NCBI RefSeq assembly: GCF_000971115.1
Contig: NZ_BBLV01000024.1
Location: 1-33,168, forward strand
Length of the DNA stretch: 33,168 nt
Origin: Demequina gelatinilytica
GTDB lineage: Bacteria > Actinomycetota > Actinomycetes > Actinomycetales > Demequinaceae
Direction of reading: 5' to 3'
Of this stretch, positions 15,901-23,605 are shown in pieces. How positions within the stretch are numbered: position 1 is the first letter of the stretch; every line of letters begins with the position of its first letter. The position numbers were made by a program, and so were the translations under genes. The notes beneath the pieces are model-generated. The model was given only the letters and a program-made list of their open reading frames with translations. It searched no databases and was not told the origin of the DNA.

Positions 15901-16266
15901 CGAGGGATCATGCCCGAAGGCCGCGGTGATGCGGCTCTCCGCGCGCTCCGCGATCTCCGCAGCCGCCTTGCGCGTGAACGTGAGGCACAGGACCTCGTCG
16001 GGCGAGATGGCCGTGCCGAACAGCTCCTCCGCGTGATCCAGCAGGTACACGATGCGCAGCGAGAGCGTCTCGGTCTTGCCCGAGCCGGCGCCGGCGACCA
16101 CGAGCATCGGTGCGAGGCCCGCCCCGATGACGTCCTCCTGCTCCTCGGTGGGAGGCAGGCCCGTCACCAGCTCGACGAGCGCGCGCGCGTCACGCCGCTC
16201 GCCCCGCACCAGGCCCTCCTCCAGGCCCGTCTCGAGGCCGCCCTCCGTCGGTTCCACGTCGCTCAT
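12991..16266 (-). CDS. AdnB-type helicase-nuclease subunit
   Basis: The product is 1091 residues, close to mycobacterial AdnB. The N-terminal SF1A motor is complete: Walker A VVAGAGSGKT (residues 57-65), motif II LLDEFQD, GDPNQAIYGFRGAS, LTVHAAKGLEWDVI and motif VI VAVTRARSHV. The C-terminal RecB-like nuclease has LLHAWIEAQYG (metal-ligand His), an Asp in SRIDAVFP, and the DxK motif VVDWKSGSA followed by QLAVYRLAW. With AdnA it forms the end-resection machine that starts homologous recombination at double-strand breaks; in mycobacteria the AdnB motor drives 3'-5' translocation. ATG 16266 overlaps the adnA stop as ATGA, so the two are translationally coupled. Confidence 0.93.
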   Translation of the reverse strand: MSDVEPTEGGLETGLEEGLVRGERRDARALVELVTGLPPTEEQEDVIGAGLAPMLVVAGAGSGKTETLSLRIVYLLDHAEELFGTAISPDEVLCLTFTRKAAAEIAERAESRITAAFGHDPSRPPASVSTYNAYSAQLVAEHGLRLGIDPDATTLTAAALWQLASDVVGTWTGPLDTDAAVSTVTTSITRLAGQLRDHDVTPAALRAWAREAQLALEELPKNAGDRAPGPLTTRTGSANEHAKRIAKLRTLAAVAELVEEFQRRKREASQLDFADQVAFAAELSRLDAVQAIERGRYRAILLDEFQDTSPGQLRLFARLFGADHHVMAVGDPNQAIYGFRGASESALPMFVEEFAHGREVAERSLSVSWRNEGAVLDVANAAATPLREASRVPVLPLRSKGVYLGRPEPRRRTAGVHSVVAADQVGEADAAVAWLEERREDLRREGVARPTGAILCRRRAQFAPVVEALVRAGVDYEVVGLGGLVDTPEVSDLVALLEIAHDPSRGDSAMRLLTSERVALGVRDLAALHDWSRELAGPREARDSEPSLVDALATPPVAGWRSREGRALSDAAHARIVRLQRAVTAVRTRTYLSLPELILAAERAWGLDIEAAVARPDGRAARNVDAFVDAARQFAAGAERATLGAFLAWLEAARSEEGGLELPVKEPEPDAVQVLTVHAAKGLEWDVIAVPGLVDGHFPSVGEPSSRRPYYSDAGWRGKGVELPYELRLDREDLPHWDWRGAADHGGLGDSIEEFERACGQHRIAEERRLFYVAVTRARSHVLLSASWRAGGVTVRTPSCYLRELVDLGMLSDEGWEPRPEDGTAVEVEPVRAGWPPAPTPAQLARRVLAAEVRDAMGARREAGASPEDGGWDHLPLGREVAAMLEERRDRERGVGDVALPAHLSTSALVALRRDREAFTAQLRRPLPAEPTPAARRGSLLHAWIEAQYGHVPLLALEDLGPGEDESDIEALTESFARSEWASRTPSHIEVDVEVPVAGVTIRSRIDAVFPAGGGLDRVTVVDWKSGSAPRDPEERAAREVQLAVYRLAWSEWTGVPLEEVDAAFHYVRDDATVRPERLLTRPEIEALLAP

Positions 16267-19200
16267 CCGTCCGTCACCTGCCGTCCGCTCGGCCAGGCCG
16301 GGCAGGAGCGCCGCACCGGGCACGAGGCGCAACGGTCGTTCGTCACGGCCTCGAAGGTCGCCTTCGCCATGGTGTCGACGGCGGTGGCGAGCCGCGCCCG
16401 CTCCTTGTCGACGTCGATGGGCGCCTGGTCGCGCTCGCTCGCCCCTACCGTCGCGCCGCCCACGAACACCAGCGAGGCGCCGTCCGCCGCCTCGACCCCC
16501 GCGAAGCCGCCGTGCTCCGCCGCGAGCTGGTACATCGCGAGCTGCGCGTGGTCCTCGGCCGCCTTCTTGGACACCGCCGTGCCGGTCTTGAGATCGACGA
16601 TGCGGGCGCGGCCCTCGCTCACCTCGACGCGGTCGGCGCTTCCCGCCACCACCGCGCGCCCGATCTGCACGGAGAACGGCTGCTCGACGCGCACCTCTCC
16701 CGCGCGCACCCCGGCCACGTAGCCCGCAAGCCTGCGGATCATCGCATCGGCACGCTCCTTGAGCATGCGATCGGGCCAAGTCTCGGTGCCCGCGATCTGC
16801 GGCCAGCGCTCCTCGAGCGCCGCCGCCAGCTCGCGGTGCGTACCCGCGGGGAGCTCCGCCGCGACCTCGTGCACCAGGTTGCCCAGGCTCTGCTTCTCGC
16901 TCGACGCGGCGGTGCCGCCCGTCGTCTCGAGGGCCCACCGCAACGGGCACGTCTCGAGGGCCTCGAGGCGCGAAGGGGACACCCGCACCGGGTCCTCCTC
17001 CTCCCACATCCCGACGTCCGAGGACGGCGCGGGCACGCCATGCCACTCGTCCGGGTCCGCGCCCGCGACGCCGAGCGCGGCCAGCCGCGCGAGCATCTCC
17101 GCATGGGCCTCGCGCGCGGGCCCGGTGGCCGCCTCCGCGGTCGCCCGCACGGATGCCACCGCGGAGCGCAGATCCGTCACCCGCGGCGTCGCGTCGGCGC
17201 GCTCCGCGATCACCCCCGCCGCCTCAGCGGCCCATTCGAGGTAGCGCGACGGGCGCTCGTCCTCGCCGTCCACGCATGTGAGCACCAGGCGCCGGCGCGC
17301 ACGGGACACGGCCACCGCGAACGCGCGCGTCTCGTCGTCGATCACCGCACGCCTGGCCGCTCGGGCCCAGGCCGCCCGCGCGCGCGGCTCGAGCGGCACC
17401 GCCTCCGCGCGACCCGCGAGGATCTCCGCGAGCTGCTGCGCGCCGAGCACCGCGTCGCGCAGGCGCGTGTCCGGCCACGAGCCCTCCTCGAGCCCCGCGA
17501 CCACCACCACGTCCCACTCACGTCCCGCAGCCGAGGCGGGCGTGCAGAAGGACACCACGTCCCCGGCACGCGCGCGCGCCCCGAGCGTGTCCGGCGCGAA
17601 GTCCTGCCCCTCGAGGTGGTCCACGAAGGACCCGACGGAGGCCGATGGCATCCTCTCGACGTAGAGCGTGGCCGCCCGGATGAGCGCGATCACCGCATCG
17701 AGATCGGCATCGTCGCGCGCGGACCCGGCGAGCGCCGCCGCGCGCCACTCGTCGGCGACCCCGAGCGCGTCCCACACCGCCCACGCCACGGTGGCCGGGG
17801 TGCCGTCGACCGCCGCCGCGCCACCCGCGACGAGCGCCTGTGAGGCCCGCTCGGCGAGCCGCGCCTCGGGGGTCGCGATGGTGGCCCACCGTTCCGGCGC
17901 GGCGATCGCCTCGACCAGCAGCTCGCTCGACGGCCTGGTACCACCGCCACGCCGCTCCTCCTTGACGAGCGCGCGCCGAAGCCGCCGCATCGCGACGGGG
18001 TCGATGCCCACGATCCTCGAGCCGAGCAGCTCCGCCGCCTCGAGCTCGTCCCACTCGTGCTCCTCGCCGCGCGCCTGCTCCGCGGCACGCCTCATCAGCG
18101 TGAGCAGCGGCGCCACGGCAGGCTCCAGGTGGAGCGCGGTGCCGTCGCCGAGCGTCTCGCACGGGATGTCGGCGGCCGCGAGGTCGGCGCGGATTTCACG
18201 CAGCCGCGCGGACGAGCGCGCGATCACGACCATCTCCCCCCACGGCACCTGATCCCGACCGAGGGCATCGTCCAGTCCGTGGCGCGCGCGCCGGAGCGCC
18301 TGCGCGATCGCGCGCGAATGCGCGTGCCGATGCGCCGCCAGCAGGATGCCGACCCCACCGCCCTCGGGCTCGGGCGCCGCACCGCGCGCGGAGCCCACGC
18401 CGGAGGTGCCGATGCGGCTCACCGCCGCGGCCGTCACCGCTGCGAGCGCGCCGGGCTGACGGTGCCCGGGCCCCAGCCGGAGCAGCGACGCCCCGAGACC
18501 CTCAGGCGAGGTCGCGTTCGCGAGCGCGGCCGGGATCGCGCCGCGGTACCCCTGGACGGCCTGGTCCGCGTTGCCGAGCAGGACCAGCCGCGCCCCGCCG
18601 TCCGCGAGCGCACGCAGGAGCTCGAACCCGGCGGCGGTGAGATCCTGCGCATCGTCCACGACCACGAGCTCCCACGAGGGCCGCTCACCCGGCACGGCCC
18701 ACGTCCGCAGCACGTGGGCCGCCTGCGCGACCACCACCGCGGGATCGAAGCGTGCTCCCTGGTCGGGCGTGATCGCGCGCCAGCCCAGGATCGAGTCGTA
18801 CTCCTCCATCACCTGGGCCGCGGCGCGCCACTCGGGACGTCCCGCCCGGTCCCCCAGCTCCGCGAGCGCGGCCGAAGTGAGACCCGCCTCGCTCGCGCGC
18901 ATGAGCAGGTCTCGCAGCTCCGCACGGAAGCCCGCGAGCACGGTCGCCTCCGCCGGCAGCGCGCCGCCCCAGTCGGGGATGCGGCCCAGCCCCGCCCGGT
19001 GGCCCTCGAGCAGCTCGCGCAGGATCTGGTCCTGCTCCGCGCCCGTCACCAGGACCGGCGGCGGCTCGTCGAGCGCGGCCGCCTGCGCCGTGAGGATCGC
19101 GTGCGCGGCGGACGCGGCCGTGCGCACCACGGGGGCGCCCACGGGCCGGTCGAAGGCGAGCGAGAGCCGGTCGCGCAGCCGTGCGGCACCCGCACGCGTC

Positions 19201-19430
19201 GCGGACAGCACCAGCACGCGCGAGGTGTCGAGACCCCGCTCGACCGCCTCGAGCGCGATCGCGCCCGCGACCCGGGTGGTCCCCGCGCCCGGGCCGCCGA
19301 CCACCACCAGATGTCCCGCCGAGCCCGGCACGCGCGGGGCGAGGGCGGCCTCGACCGCGGCGCGCTGCGCATCGTCGAGCGCGGGCAGCGCCGCCGGCGG
19401 AGGTGTGGGGAGCAGGCGCAGGACGGTCAC
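16263..19430 (-). CDS. AdnA-type helicase-nuclease subunit with a degenerate motor
   Basis: The product is 1055 residues. The motor domain is divergent: the Walker A region reads GGPGAGTTR (residues 45-53) with Thr51 in place of the catalytic Lys, and motif II reads VVVDDAQD with Asp260 in place of Glu. Motif III (GNADQAVQGYRGA) and motif VI (VSRARRRLVLT) remain. The C-terminal RecB-like nuclease has GNLVHEVAAE, GSADRVEV, IVDLKTG and QLAMYQLA. Four Cys fit a 4Fe-4S-type clamp: one in LETCPLRW and three at 1034, 1037 and 1043. It is therefore probably an active nuclease with little or no motor ATPase, partnered with AdnB. The start is GTG 19430, and TGTGAT lies 6 nt upstream. DUF3152 precedes it by 35 bp. 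Confidence 0.9.
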   Translation of the reverse strand: MTVLRLLPTPPPAALPALDDAQRAAVEAALAPRVPGSAGHLVVVGGPGAGTTRVAGAIALEAVERGLDTSRVLVLSATRAGAARLRDRLSLAFDRPVGAPVVRTAASAAHAILTAQAAALDEPPPVLVTGAEQDQILRELLEGHRAGLGRIPDWGGALPAEATVLAGFRAELRDLLMRASEAGLTSAALAELGDRAGRPEWRAAAQVMEEYDSILGWRAITPDQGARFDPAVVVAQAAHVLRTWAVPGERPSWELVVVDDAQDLTAAGFELLRALADGGARLVLLGNADQAVQGYRGAIPAALANATSPEGLGASLLRLGPGHRQPGALAAVTAAAVSRIGTSGVGSARGAAPEPEGGGVGILLAAHRHAHSRAIAQALRRARHGLDDALGRDQVPWGEMVVIARSSARLREIRADLAAADIPCETLGDGTALHLEPAVAPLLTLMRRAAEQARGEEHEWDELEAAELLGSRIVGIDPVAMRRLRRALVKEERRGGGTRPSSELLVEAIAAPERWATIATPEARLAERASQALVAGGAAAVDGTPATVAWAVWDALGVADEWRAAALAGSARDDADLDAVIALIRAATLYVERMPSASVGSFVDHLEGQDFAPDTLGARARAGDVVSFCTPASAAGREWDVVVVAGLEEGSWPDTRLRDAVLGAQQLAEILAGRAEAVPLEPRARAAWARAARRAVIDDETRAFAVAVSRARRRLVLTCVDGEDERPSRYLEWAAEAAGVIAERADATPRVTDLRSAVASVRATAEAATGPAREAHAEMLARLAALGVAGADPDEWHGVPAPSSDVGMWEEEDPVRVSPSRLEALETCPLRWALETTGGTAASSEKQSLGNLVHEVAAELPAGTHRELAAALEERWPQIAGTETWPDRMLKERADAMIRRLAGYVAGVRAGEVRVEQPFSVQIGRAVVAGSADRVEVSEGRARIVDLKTGTAVSKKAAEDHAQLAMYQLAAEHGGFAGVEAADGASLVFVGGATVGASERDQAPIDVDKERARLATAVDTMAKATFEAVTNDRCASCPVRRSCPAWPSGRQVTDG

Positions 19431-19465
19431 GCGTGCATCACATCACCCGGGTCGGACATCGTCGA

Positions 19466-20377
19466 TCAGGAGGCCTCGGCATCGGGGTACGGCCACGCGT
19501 TGACCTTGCATCCCTTGCCCATGCTCGCCTGGTCGACCATCACCTCGGCGCGGCCCGACTCGCACGTGGCGTCCTCGACGCCGAGCACGTGCCCCACGCC
19601 GTGGTTGAGCAGGAACTCGCGCGCGACCGTGCGCTTCTCTCCGAAGCGCGAGAGCCCGGCGGTCCAGTCGTAGATGGAGACGGGCACGATGCCGTCGGTC
19701 GCGCACGCGGTGCTCACGTCTCCGGCCGTCGGCTCGGGGCTGGGCGTCGCCTCGCCCCCGACCACCGCCGCGGTCGCGGCGGCATGCGGATCGGGGCAGC
19801 GCACCGCGATCGTGTACGGGCTCGCGAGCACCACGCGCACGTCCGCGGCCCCGTCGGTGAGCACGAACTGCATGCGGCCCGCCGAGCCCCAGCCCCGGGC
19901 GTCGTTGAGGGTCGACATGACGAAGTCGACGAACGCCGGCTCGTCGACGGTGATGCCGTCCTCGACGTCGATCCGGACGTAGCGCGTGGGCACGGCATCG
20001 GTGGAGGCGCTCGGAGAGCCCGACGCGCCGGCGGTGGCGGTCGCGCCATCCCCGCCCAGGGCCGCGGTGAACGTGCCCTCGCCGCGCTCGACCACCTCGG
20101 TGGTCACCACGCCGGCCAGCGCGTCATCCTCGTCGAGGGCGCGCGTGATGGGCTCGAGCGCCGCGAGCGACACGGACGGCTCGGGCGTGGGGCTGGGCGA
20201 TGCGGAGACGCTGGGCTCGGGCTCGCTCCACGCGCGGTACCAGTCCGGGACCTGGCCCGTCACCCAACCGGCGCCGATGCCGAGCGCGAAGCACGCGACG
20301 ATGGTGACCACGGTGATCCCGATGCTGGGAAGGTCGATTCCCCTGCCCGCGAACAGGCCCCCGGAGCTCCGACTCAT
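19466..20377 (-). CDS. DUF3152 protein, membrane-anchored, degenerate metzincin-like
   Basis: The product is 303 residues. One N-terminal membrane segment (about residues 18-42) is followed by a Pro/Ser/Glu-rich linker and a C-terminal extracytoplasmic domain. The DUF3152 core is recognisable: REFLLNHGVGHVLGVEDATC, then VMVDQASMGKGC and NAWPYP. The helix at 259-269 reads HGVGHVLGVED: the zinc-binding His pair and the Gly of HExxHxxGxxH/D remain, but Gly replaces the catalytic Glu, and Asp stands at the third-ligand position. ATG 20377 has TATCCT 6 nt upstream. It heads a probable run with adnA and adnB, matching Rv3207c position. Function is unknown. Confidence 0.9.
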   Translation of the reverse strand: MSRSSGGLFAGRGIDLPSIGITVVTIVACFALGIGAGWVTGQVPDWYRAWSEPEPSVSASPSPTPEPSVSLAALEPITRALDEDDALAGVVTTEVVERGEGTFTAALGGDGATATAGASGSPSASTDAVPTRYVRIDVEDGITVDEPAFVDFVMSTLNDARGWGSAGRMQFVLTDGAADVRVVLASPYTIAVRCPDPHAAATAAVVGGEATPSPEPTAGDVSTACATDGIVPVSIYDWTAGLSRFGEKRTVAREFLLNHGVGHVLGVEDATCESGRAEVMVDQASMGKGCKVNAWPYPDAEAS

Positions 20378-20382
20378 CGCCC

Positions 20383-20389
20383 TAGGATA
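20383..20389. promoter_or_regulatory. Overlapping divergent -10 hexamers
   Basis: TAGGAT (20383-20388) on the plus strand serves DUF3107, and TATCCT (20389-20384) on the minus strand serves DUF3152. They overlap by 5 bp inside CCTAGGATA, so the two promoters share the same melted region. The minus-strand transcript would be leaderless; the plus-strand one would have a leader of about 30 nt with a ribosome binding site. Confidence 0.5.
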
Positions 20390-20427
20390 AGGGCGAACAC
20401 CACCGACACCGAGCATTGGAGGCTGCC

Positions 20428-20646
20428 GTGGAGATCAGGATCGGCGTCCAGAACGTGTCCCGCGAGATCGCGATCGACACCGACATGACCACGGACGCGG
20501 TCACCAAGGCGGTCGCCGCCGCGGTTGCCGGAGGCACTCTCGACCTCACCGACGCGAAGGGCCGGCGTGTGATCGTGCCGGGCGCCTCGCTCGGCTACGT
20601 CGACATCGGCGAGGAGACCAAGCGTCGCGTCGGCTTCGAGGCGTAG
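20428..20646 (+). CDS. DUF3107 protein
   Basis: The 72-residue product begins MEIRIGVQNVSREIAIDTDM and ends VDIGEETKRRVGFEA, a clear DUF3107 match over its whole length (Rv3208A/TB9.4 relatives). It is a small soluble alpha/beta protein of unknown function. GTG 20428 is chosen over ATG 20416 because GGAGG (20418-20422) lies 5 nt before it and would overlap the earlier start. It is divergent from DUF3152 and followed at once by a terminator. Confidence 0.93.
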   Translation: MEIRIGVQNVSREIAIDTDMTTDAVTKAVAAAVAGGTLDLTDAKGRRVIVPGASLGYVDIGEETKRRVGFEA

Positions 20647-20661
20647 CGCCTCACCGACACA

Positions 20662-20695
20662 CGAGGGCCCGGGACCGGATGGTCCCGGGCCTTCG
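20662..20695 (+). terminator. Terminator after DUF3107
   Basis: A 15-bp stem (20662-20676 with 20681-20695, one G-T) around GGAT lies 15 nt after the stop. It marks the end of the conserved backbone before the sugar cluster. Confidence 0.8.
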
Positions 20696-20824
20696 TCGTC
20701 CCCGGCGGGTTCTGACACCCGGTCCTGCGACCGCTCTCAGCCCATGCGCGGCCCACGGAGCGGGACCGCCCGCACGGATGAGCCGCCTTTCCCCTAGGCA
20801 CGGCGGCCGAACCGGTGGTAGACC

Positions 20825-20838
20825 TGGGAGCGCGCACA
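20825..20838 (+). promoter_or_regulatory. CebR-like operator half-conserved box upstream of GH53
   Basis: TGGGAGCGCGCACA matches 12 of 14 positions of the CebR operator TGGGAGCGCTCCCA known from Streptomyces. It lies 42 bp before the GTG of the GH53 gene. The 185-bp gap between the DUF3107 terminator and the gene shows no other clear signal apart from the ribosome binding site AAGGAGG (20868-20874). Confidence 0.35.
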
Positions 20839-20880
20839 GTCAACGAGGACCGTCGCGCGACCGCATCAAGGAGGATGCCT

Positions 20881-22485
20881 GTGTCACCCACCCCCTACCG
20901 GCGACGTCTGGTCGCCACATTCCTCGCGCTCGCCCTCGCGGCGACGGCAGCGGGGGCCGCCGCGTCATCCGCATCGGCCGCGGCGGGCTCGATCACCAAC
21001 GGCGGCTTCGAGTCGGGCCTGTCCGGCTGGTCCGTCTCCGGCACCACCTCGGCGTCGAGCGTCGTGTCCGGCGGCTCGGCCGGCTCGTACCGCCTCAACC
21101 ACTACCTCGCGAGCACCGGCTCCGTGTCGACCTACCAGGCCGTGACGCTCACCGGCACGGGCTGGTGGACGTACTCGGCCAAGGTCCGCTCCGGCGGCGG
21201 GCTCGACTCCACCCGGCTCCAGGTCACCGGCTGCGGCGCGACCGAGTACCGCACCGTCCCTGACACGAACAACGGCGACGGCTGGGTCCGCATCGCGGTC
21301 TCCTTCAACGCGACCAGCACCACGTGCTGGGTGTCGCTCTACACGAACGGCTCGGCCGGCGCGTGGGCCCACATGGACGAGGCGACCCTGTCGCAGGGCA
21401 AGGTCTCCCGCACCGTCCGCGGCGCCGACCTCAGCTCCGTCATGAAGAACGAGGCCTACGGCGGCCGCTACTACACCTCGACCGGCACCAAGATCGACCC
21501 GTTCAAGTCCTTCGGCGAGGCGGGCGCGAACCTCGCGCGCTTCAAGGTGTGGGTGAACCCGGCAGACGGCTACAACACCGCCTCCAAGGTGGTGACCGCC
21601 GCCAAGCGCGCCCAGGCCTACGGCATGAAGATCATGATCGACTTCCACTACTCCGACACCTGGGCGGACCCGGGCGCGCAGGGCGTCCCCAGCACGTGGT
21701 CCGGGCAGAGCGTCTCGCAGATGACCACCTCGCTCGCGAACCACACCACCTCGACGCTCACCGCGCTCAAGAACGCGGGCGTCACGGTGGACTACGTCCA
21801 GGTGGGCAACGAGATCAACCCCGGCATGCTGTGGCCCTACGGGCAGTCGTGGGACGTGAACACCTCCGACGGCGTCACCGGCGCGCAGTGGAACAACCTC
21901 GCCGGCTTCCTCACCGCGGGCTCGAACGCCGCCAAGGCGGTGTTCCCGTCGACCAAGGTGATCCTCCACCTCACGGACATCGGCTCCGGGGTGTCGGGGC
22001 TCACGTGGTGGCTCGACCCGATCACGGCGCGCTCGGTCCCCTACGACATCATCGGGCTGTCCTACTACGGCTACTGGCACGGCGGCCTGGGCAACCTCCA
22101 GCAGGTCATCACCGGGCTGTCCTCGACCTACAACAAGGACGTGATGGTGGTCGAGACCGCCTACCCGTGGACGCTCTCCGACGACACGCCGACGTTCCAG
22201 AACGTGATCGACACCTCCGCGGAGCTGGTGACCGGCTATCCCGCCACCACCGCCGGTCAGGCCGCATGGGTGCGCGCGGTGCAGGACGTGGTCGCGGGCG
22301 CGCCGGGCGGTCGGGGCCTGGGCGTCGTCTACTGGGAGCCGGCGTGGACCGCGGTCGCGGGCAGCGGCTGGGACCCGACGGATGCGAGCTCGGGCAACGC
22401 GTGGGAGAACCAGGCGTTCTTCGACTTCAACAGCCGCCAGATCCCCGCGGCCTTCGCGACCTTCGCGAAGGACAGCTCCGACTGA
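20881..22485 (+). CDS. Secreted endo-beta-1,4-galactanase, CBM plus GH53
   Basis: The product is 534 residues. A Sec signal peptide (RRR, then a hydrophobic Leu/Ala stretch, cleavage near residues 33-35) is followed by a carbohydrate-binding module of jelly-roll type (about 36-172, starting SITNGGFESGLSGWSV). The GH53 catalytic domain spans about 178-534. The acid/base is Glu311 in VQVGNEINPG, and the nucleophile is Glu425 in VMVVETAYPW. GH53 enzymes cut beta-1,4-galactan side chains of pectin. GTG 20881 is chosen because AAGGAGG lies 6 nt before it; the ATG at 20875 would touch that site. It converges with the transporter operon across a terminator. The module may be a galactan binder (CBM61-like), but I cannot assign the family. 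Confidence 0.93.
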   Translation: MSPTPYRRRLVATFLALALAATAAGAAASSASAAAGSITNGGFESGLSGWSVSGTTSASSVVSGGSAGSYRLNHYLASTGSVSTYQAVTLTGTGWWTYSAKVRSGGGLDSTRLQVTGCGATEYRTVPDTNNGDGWVRIAVSFNATSTTCWVSLYTNGSAGAWAHMDEATLSQGKVSRTVRGADLSSVMKNEAYGGRYYTSTGTKIDPFKSFGEAGANLARFKVWVNPADGYNTASKVVTAAKRAQAYGMKIMIDFHYSDTWADPGAQGVPSTWSGQSVSQMTTSLANHTTSTLTALKNAGVTVDYVQVGNEINPGMLWPYGQSWDVNTSDGVTGAQWNNLAGFLTAGSNAAKAVFPSTKVILHLTDIGSGVSGLTWWLDPITARSVPYDIIGLSYYGYWHGGLGNLQQVITGLSSTYNKDVMVVETAYPWTLSDDTPTFQNVIDTSAELVTGYPATTAGQAAWVRAVQDVVAGAPGGRGLGVVYWEPAWTAVAGSGWDPTDASSGNAWENQAFFDFNSRQIPAAFATFAKDSSD

Positions 22486-22492
22486 CGGTGGA

Positions 22493-22531
22493 CGATGCGG
22501 GGGCCGGGGAGGCGCCTCGGCCCCCGCATCG
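22493..22531. terminator. Bidirectional terminator between GH53 and the ABC operon
   Basis: A 14-bp stem (22493-22506 with 22518-22531) with an 11-nt loop lies between the two stops (22485 and 22534). One arm includes most of the decamer GGACGATGCG. Confidence 0.8.
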
Positions 22532-22533
22532 CG

Positions 22534-23604
22534 TCACGGACGGGCAGCACCCTCCCCGTCCGCCCCGGCGGACGATGCGCGGCCCGTGCCCGCCGCATCG
22601 TCCCCGTCCTTGCCGGCGATCCGCACGGCGGTCACGCCGCTCGCGGTCGACAGGCCCTTCTTGCGCATCGCACGCGCCCGCTCGCCGGCGGAGCGCAGGC
22701 GCGGGTTGACGTACTCGTCGATCCCGAAGTTCACCAGGGACAGCGCCGTGCCCAGGATCGCGATGCACAGGCCCGCGGGCACGTACCACCACCAGAAGTC
22801 CGGGAACGCGCCGTTCTGCTGGGCCCAGAACAGGATGGTGCCCCAGTTGAGGTTGGTGATGGGGATGACGCCGATGAACGCGAGCGTGGTGAGCCCCAGC
22901 ACCGCGGCGGTCACGGTGCCCACGAAGCTCGAGGCGATGATCGCGGTGAGGTTGGGGAGCATCTCGACCGCGATGATGCGCCACAGGCGCTCGCCGTTGG
23001 CCTTGGCCGCCTGCACGAAGTCGCGGTTGCGCAGCGACATGGTCTGCGCGCGCAGCACGCGGGCGCCCCACGCCCAGCCGGTGACCGCGATCACGGCGGA
23101 GATCAGCACGATGCTCGGGTCGTCGTACTGCGACGCCACGATGATGATGAGCGGCAGGCCCGGGATCACCAGGAACACGTTGGTGAGCGCGGACAGCGAC
23201 TCGGACCGCCAGCCCGACAGGTAGCCGGCCGCGACACCGATCACCACCGCGGTGAACGTCGCGAGCACACCCGCGACCAGGCCCACCACCAGCACGCCGC
23301 GCGTGCCGTAGATGATCTGGCTGAAGACGTCCTCGCCCAGGTGCGTGGTGCCCAGCCAATGCTGCGCCGACGGCGGCTGCTTGAGCGCGGAGAAGTCCTT
23401 CTCGAGCGGGCCGTACGGCGCGATGAGGTCGCCCAGGATGGCGACGAGGGCGAACACCCCCAGGATCACCAGCCCGGTGATGGACTTCGGGTTGCGGAAC
23501 ATCGCGAAGGACGAGCCGAGCCGGCGCAGCGTGGTGGGCCGCTCCGGCTCGGTCGCACGCGCCTCCGAGGTCTCGGAGGTGGTGGGCATGGTCGACAGCG
23601 ACAT
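22534..23604 (-). CDS. ABC transporter permease (OppC/DppC class)
   Basis: The product is 356 residues with six or so membrane helices and an OppC-like N-terminal segment (HWLGTTHLGEDVFSQIIYGTR). The ATPase-contact loop reads DFVQAAKANGERLWRIIAVEMLPN (EAA-type). A hydrophilic tail of about 50 residues rich in Ala, Gly and Asp follows EYVNPRLR. It is the last gene of the six-gene operon. The upstream permease stop and this ATG are separated by 1 nt (TGACATG), implying coupling. In this class the two permeases form the channel for oligopeptides or, in sugar-linked clusters, beta-linked oligosaccharides. Confidence 0.92.
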   Translation of the reverse strand: MSLSTMPTTSETSEARATEPERPTTLRRLGSSFAMFRNPKSITGLVILGVFALVAILGDLIAPYGPLEKDFSALKQPPSAQHWLGTTHLGEDVFSQIIYGTRGVLVVGLVAGVLATFTAVVIGVAAGYLSGWRSESLSALTNVFLVIPGLPLIIIVASQYDDPSIVLISAVIAVTGWAWGARVLRAQTMSLRNRDFVQAAKANGERLWRIIAVEMLPNLTAIIASSFVGTVTAAVLGLTTLAFIGVIPITNLNWGTILFWAQQNGAFPDFWWWYVPAGLCIAILGTALSLVNFGIDEYVNPRLRSAGERARAMRKKGLSTASGVTAVRIAGKDGDDAAGTGRASSAGADGEGAARP

Positions 23605-23605
23605 G

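Noticed and set aside
13069..16722. Long plus-strand open frame opposite adnB
   Set aside because: Shadow of the helicase-nuclease gene; low-complexity Arg/Leu/Ala translation with no motif.
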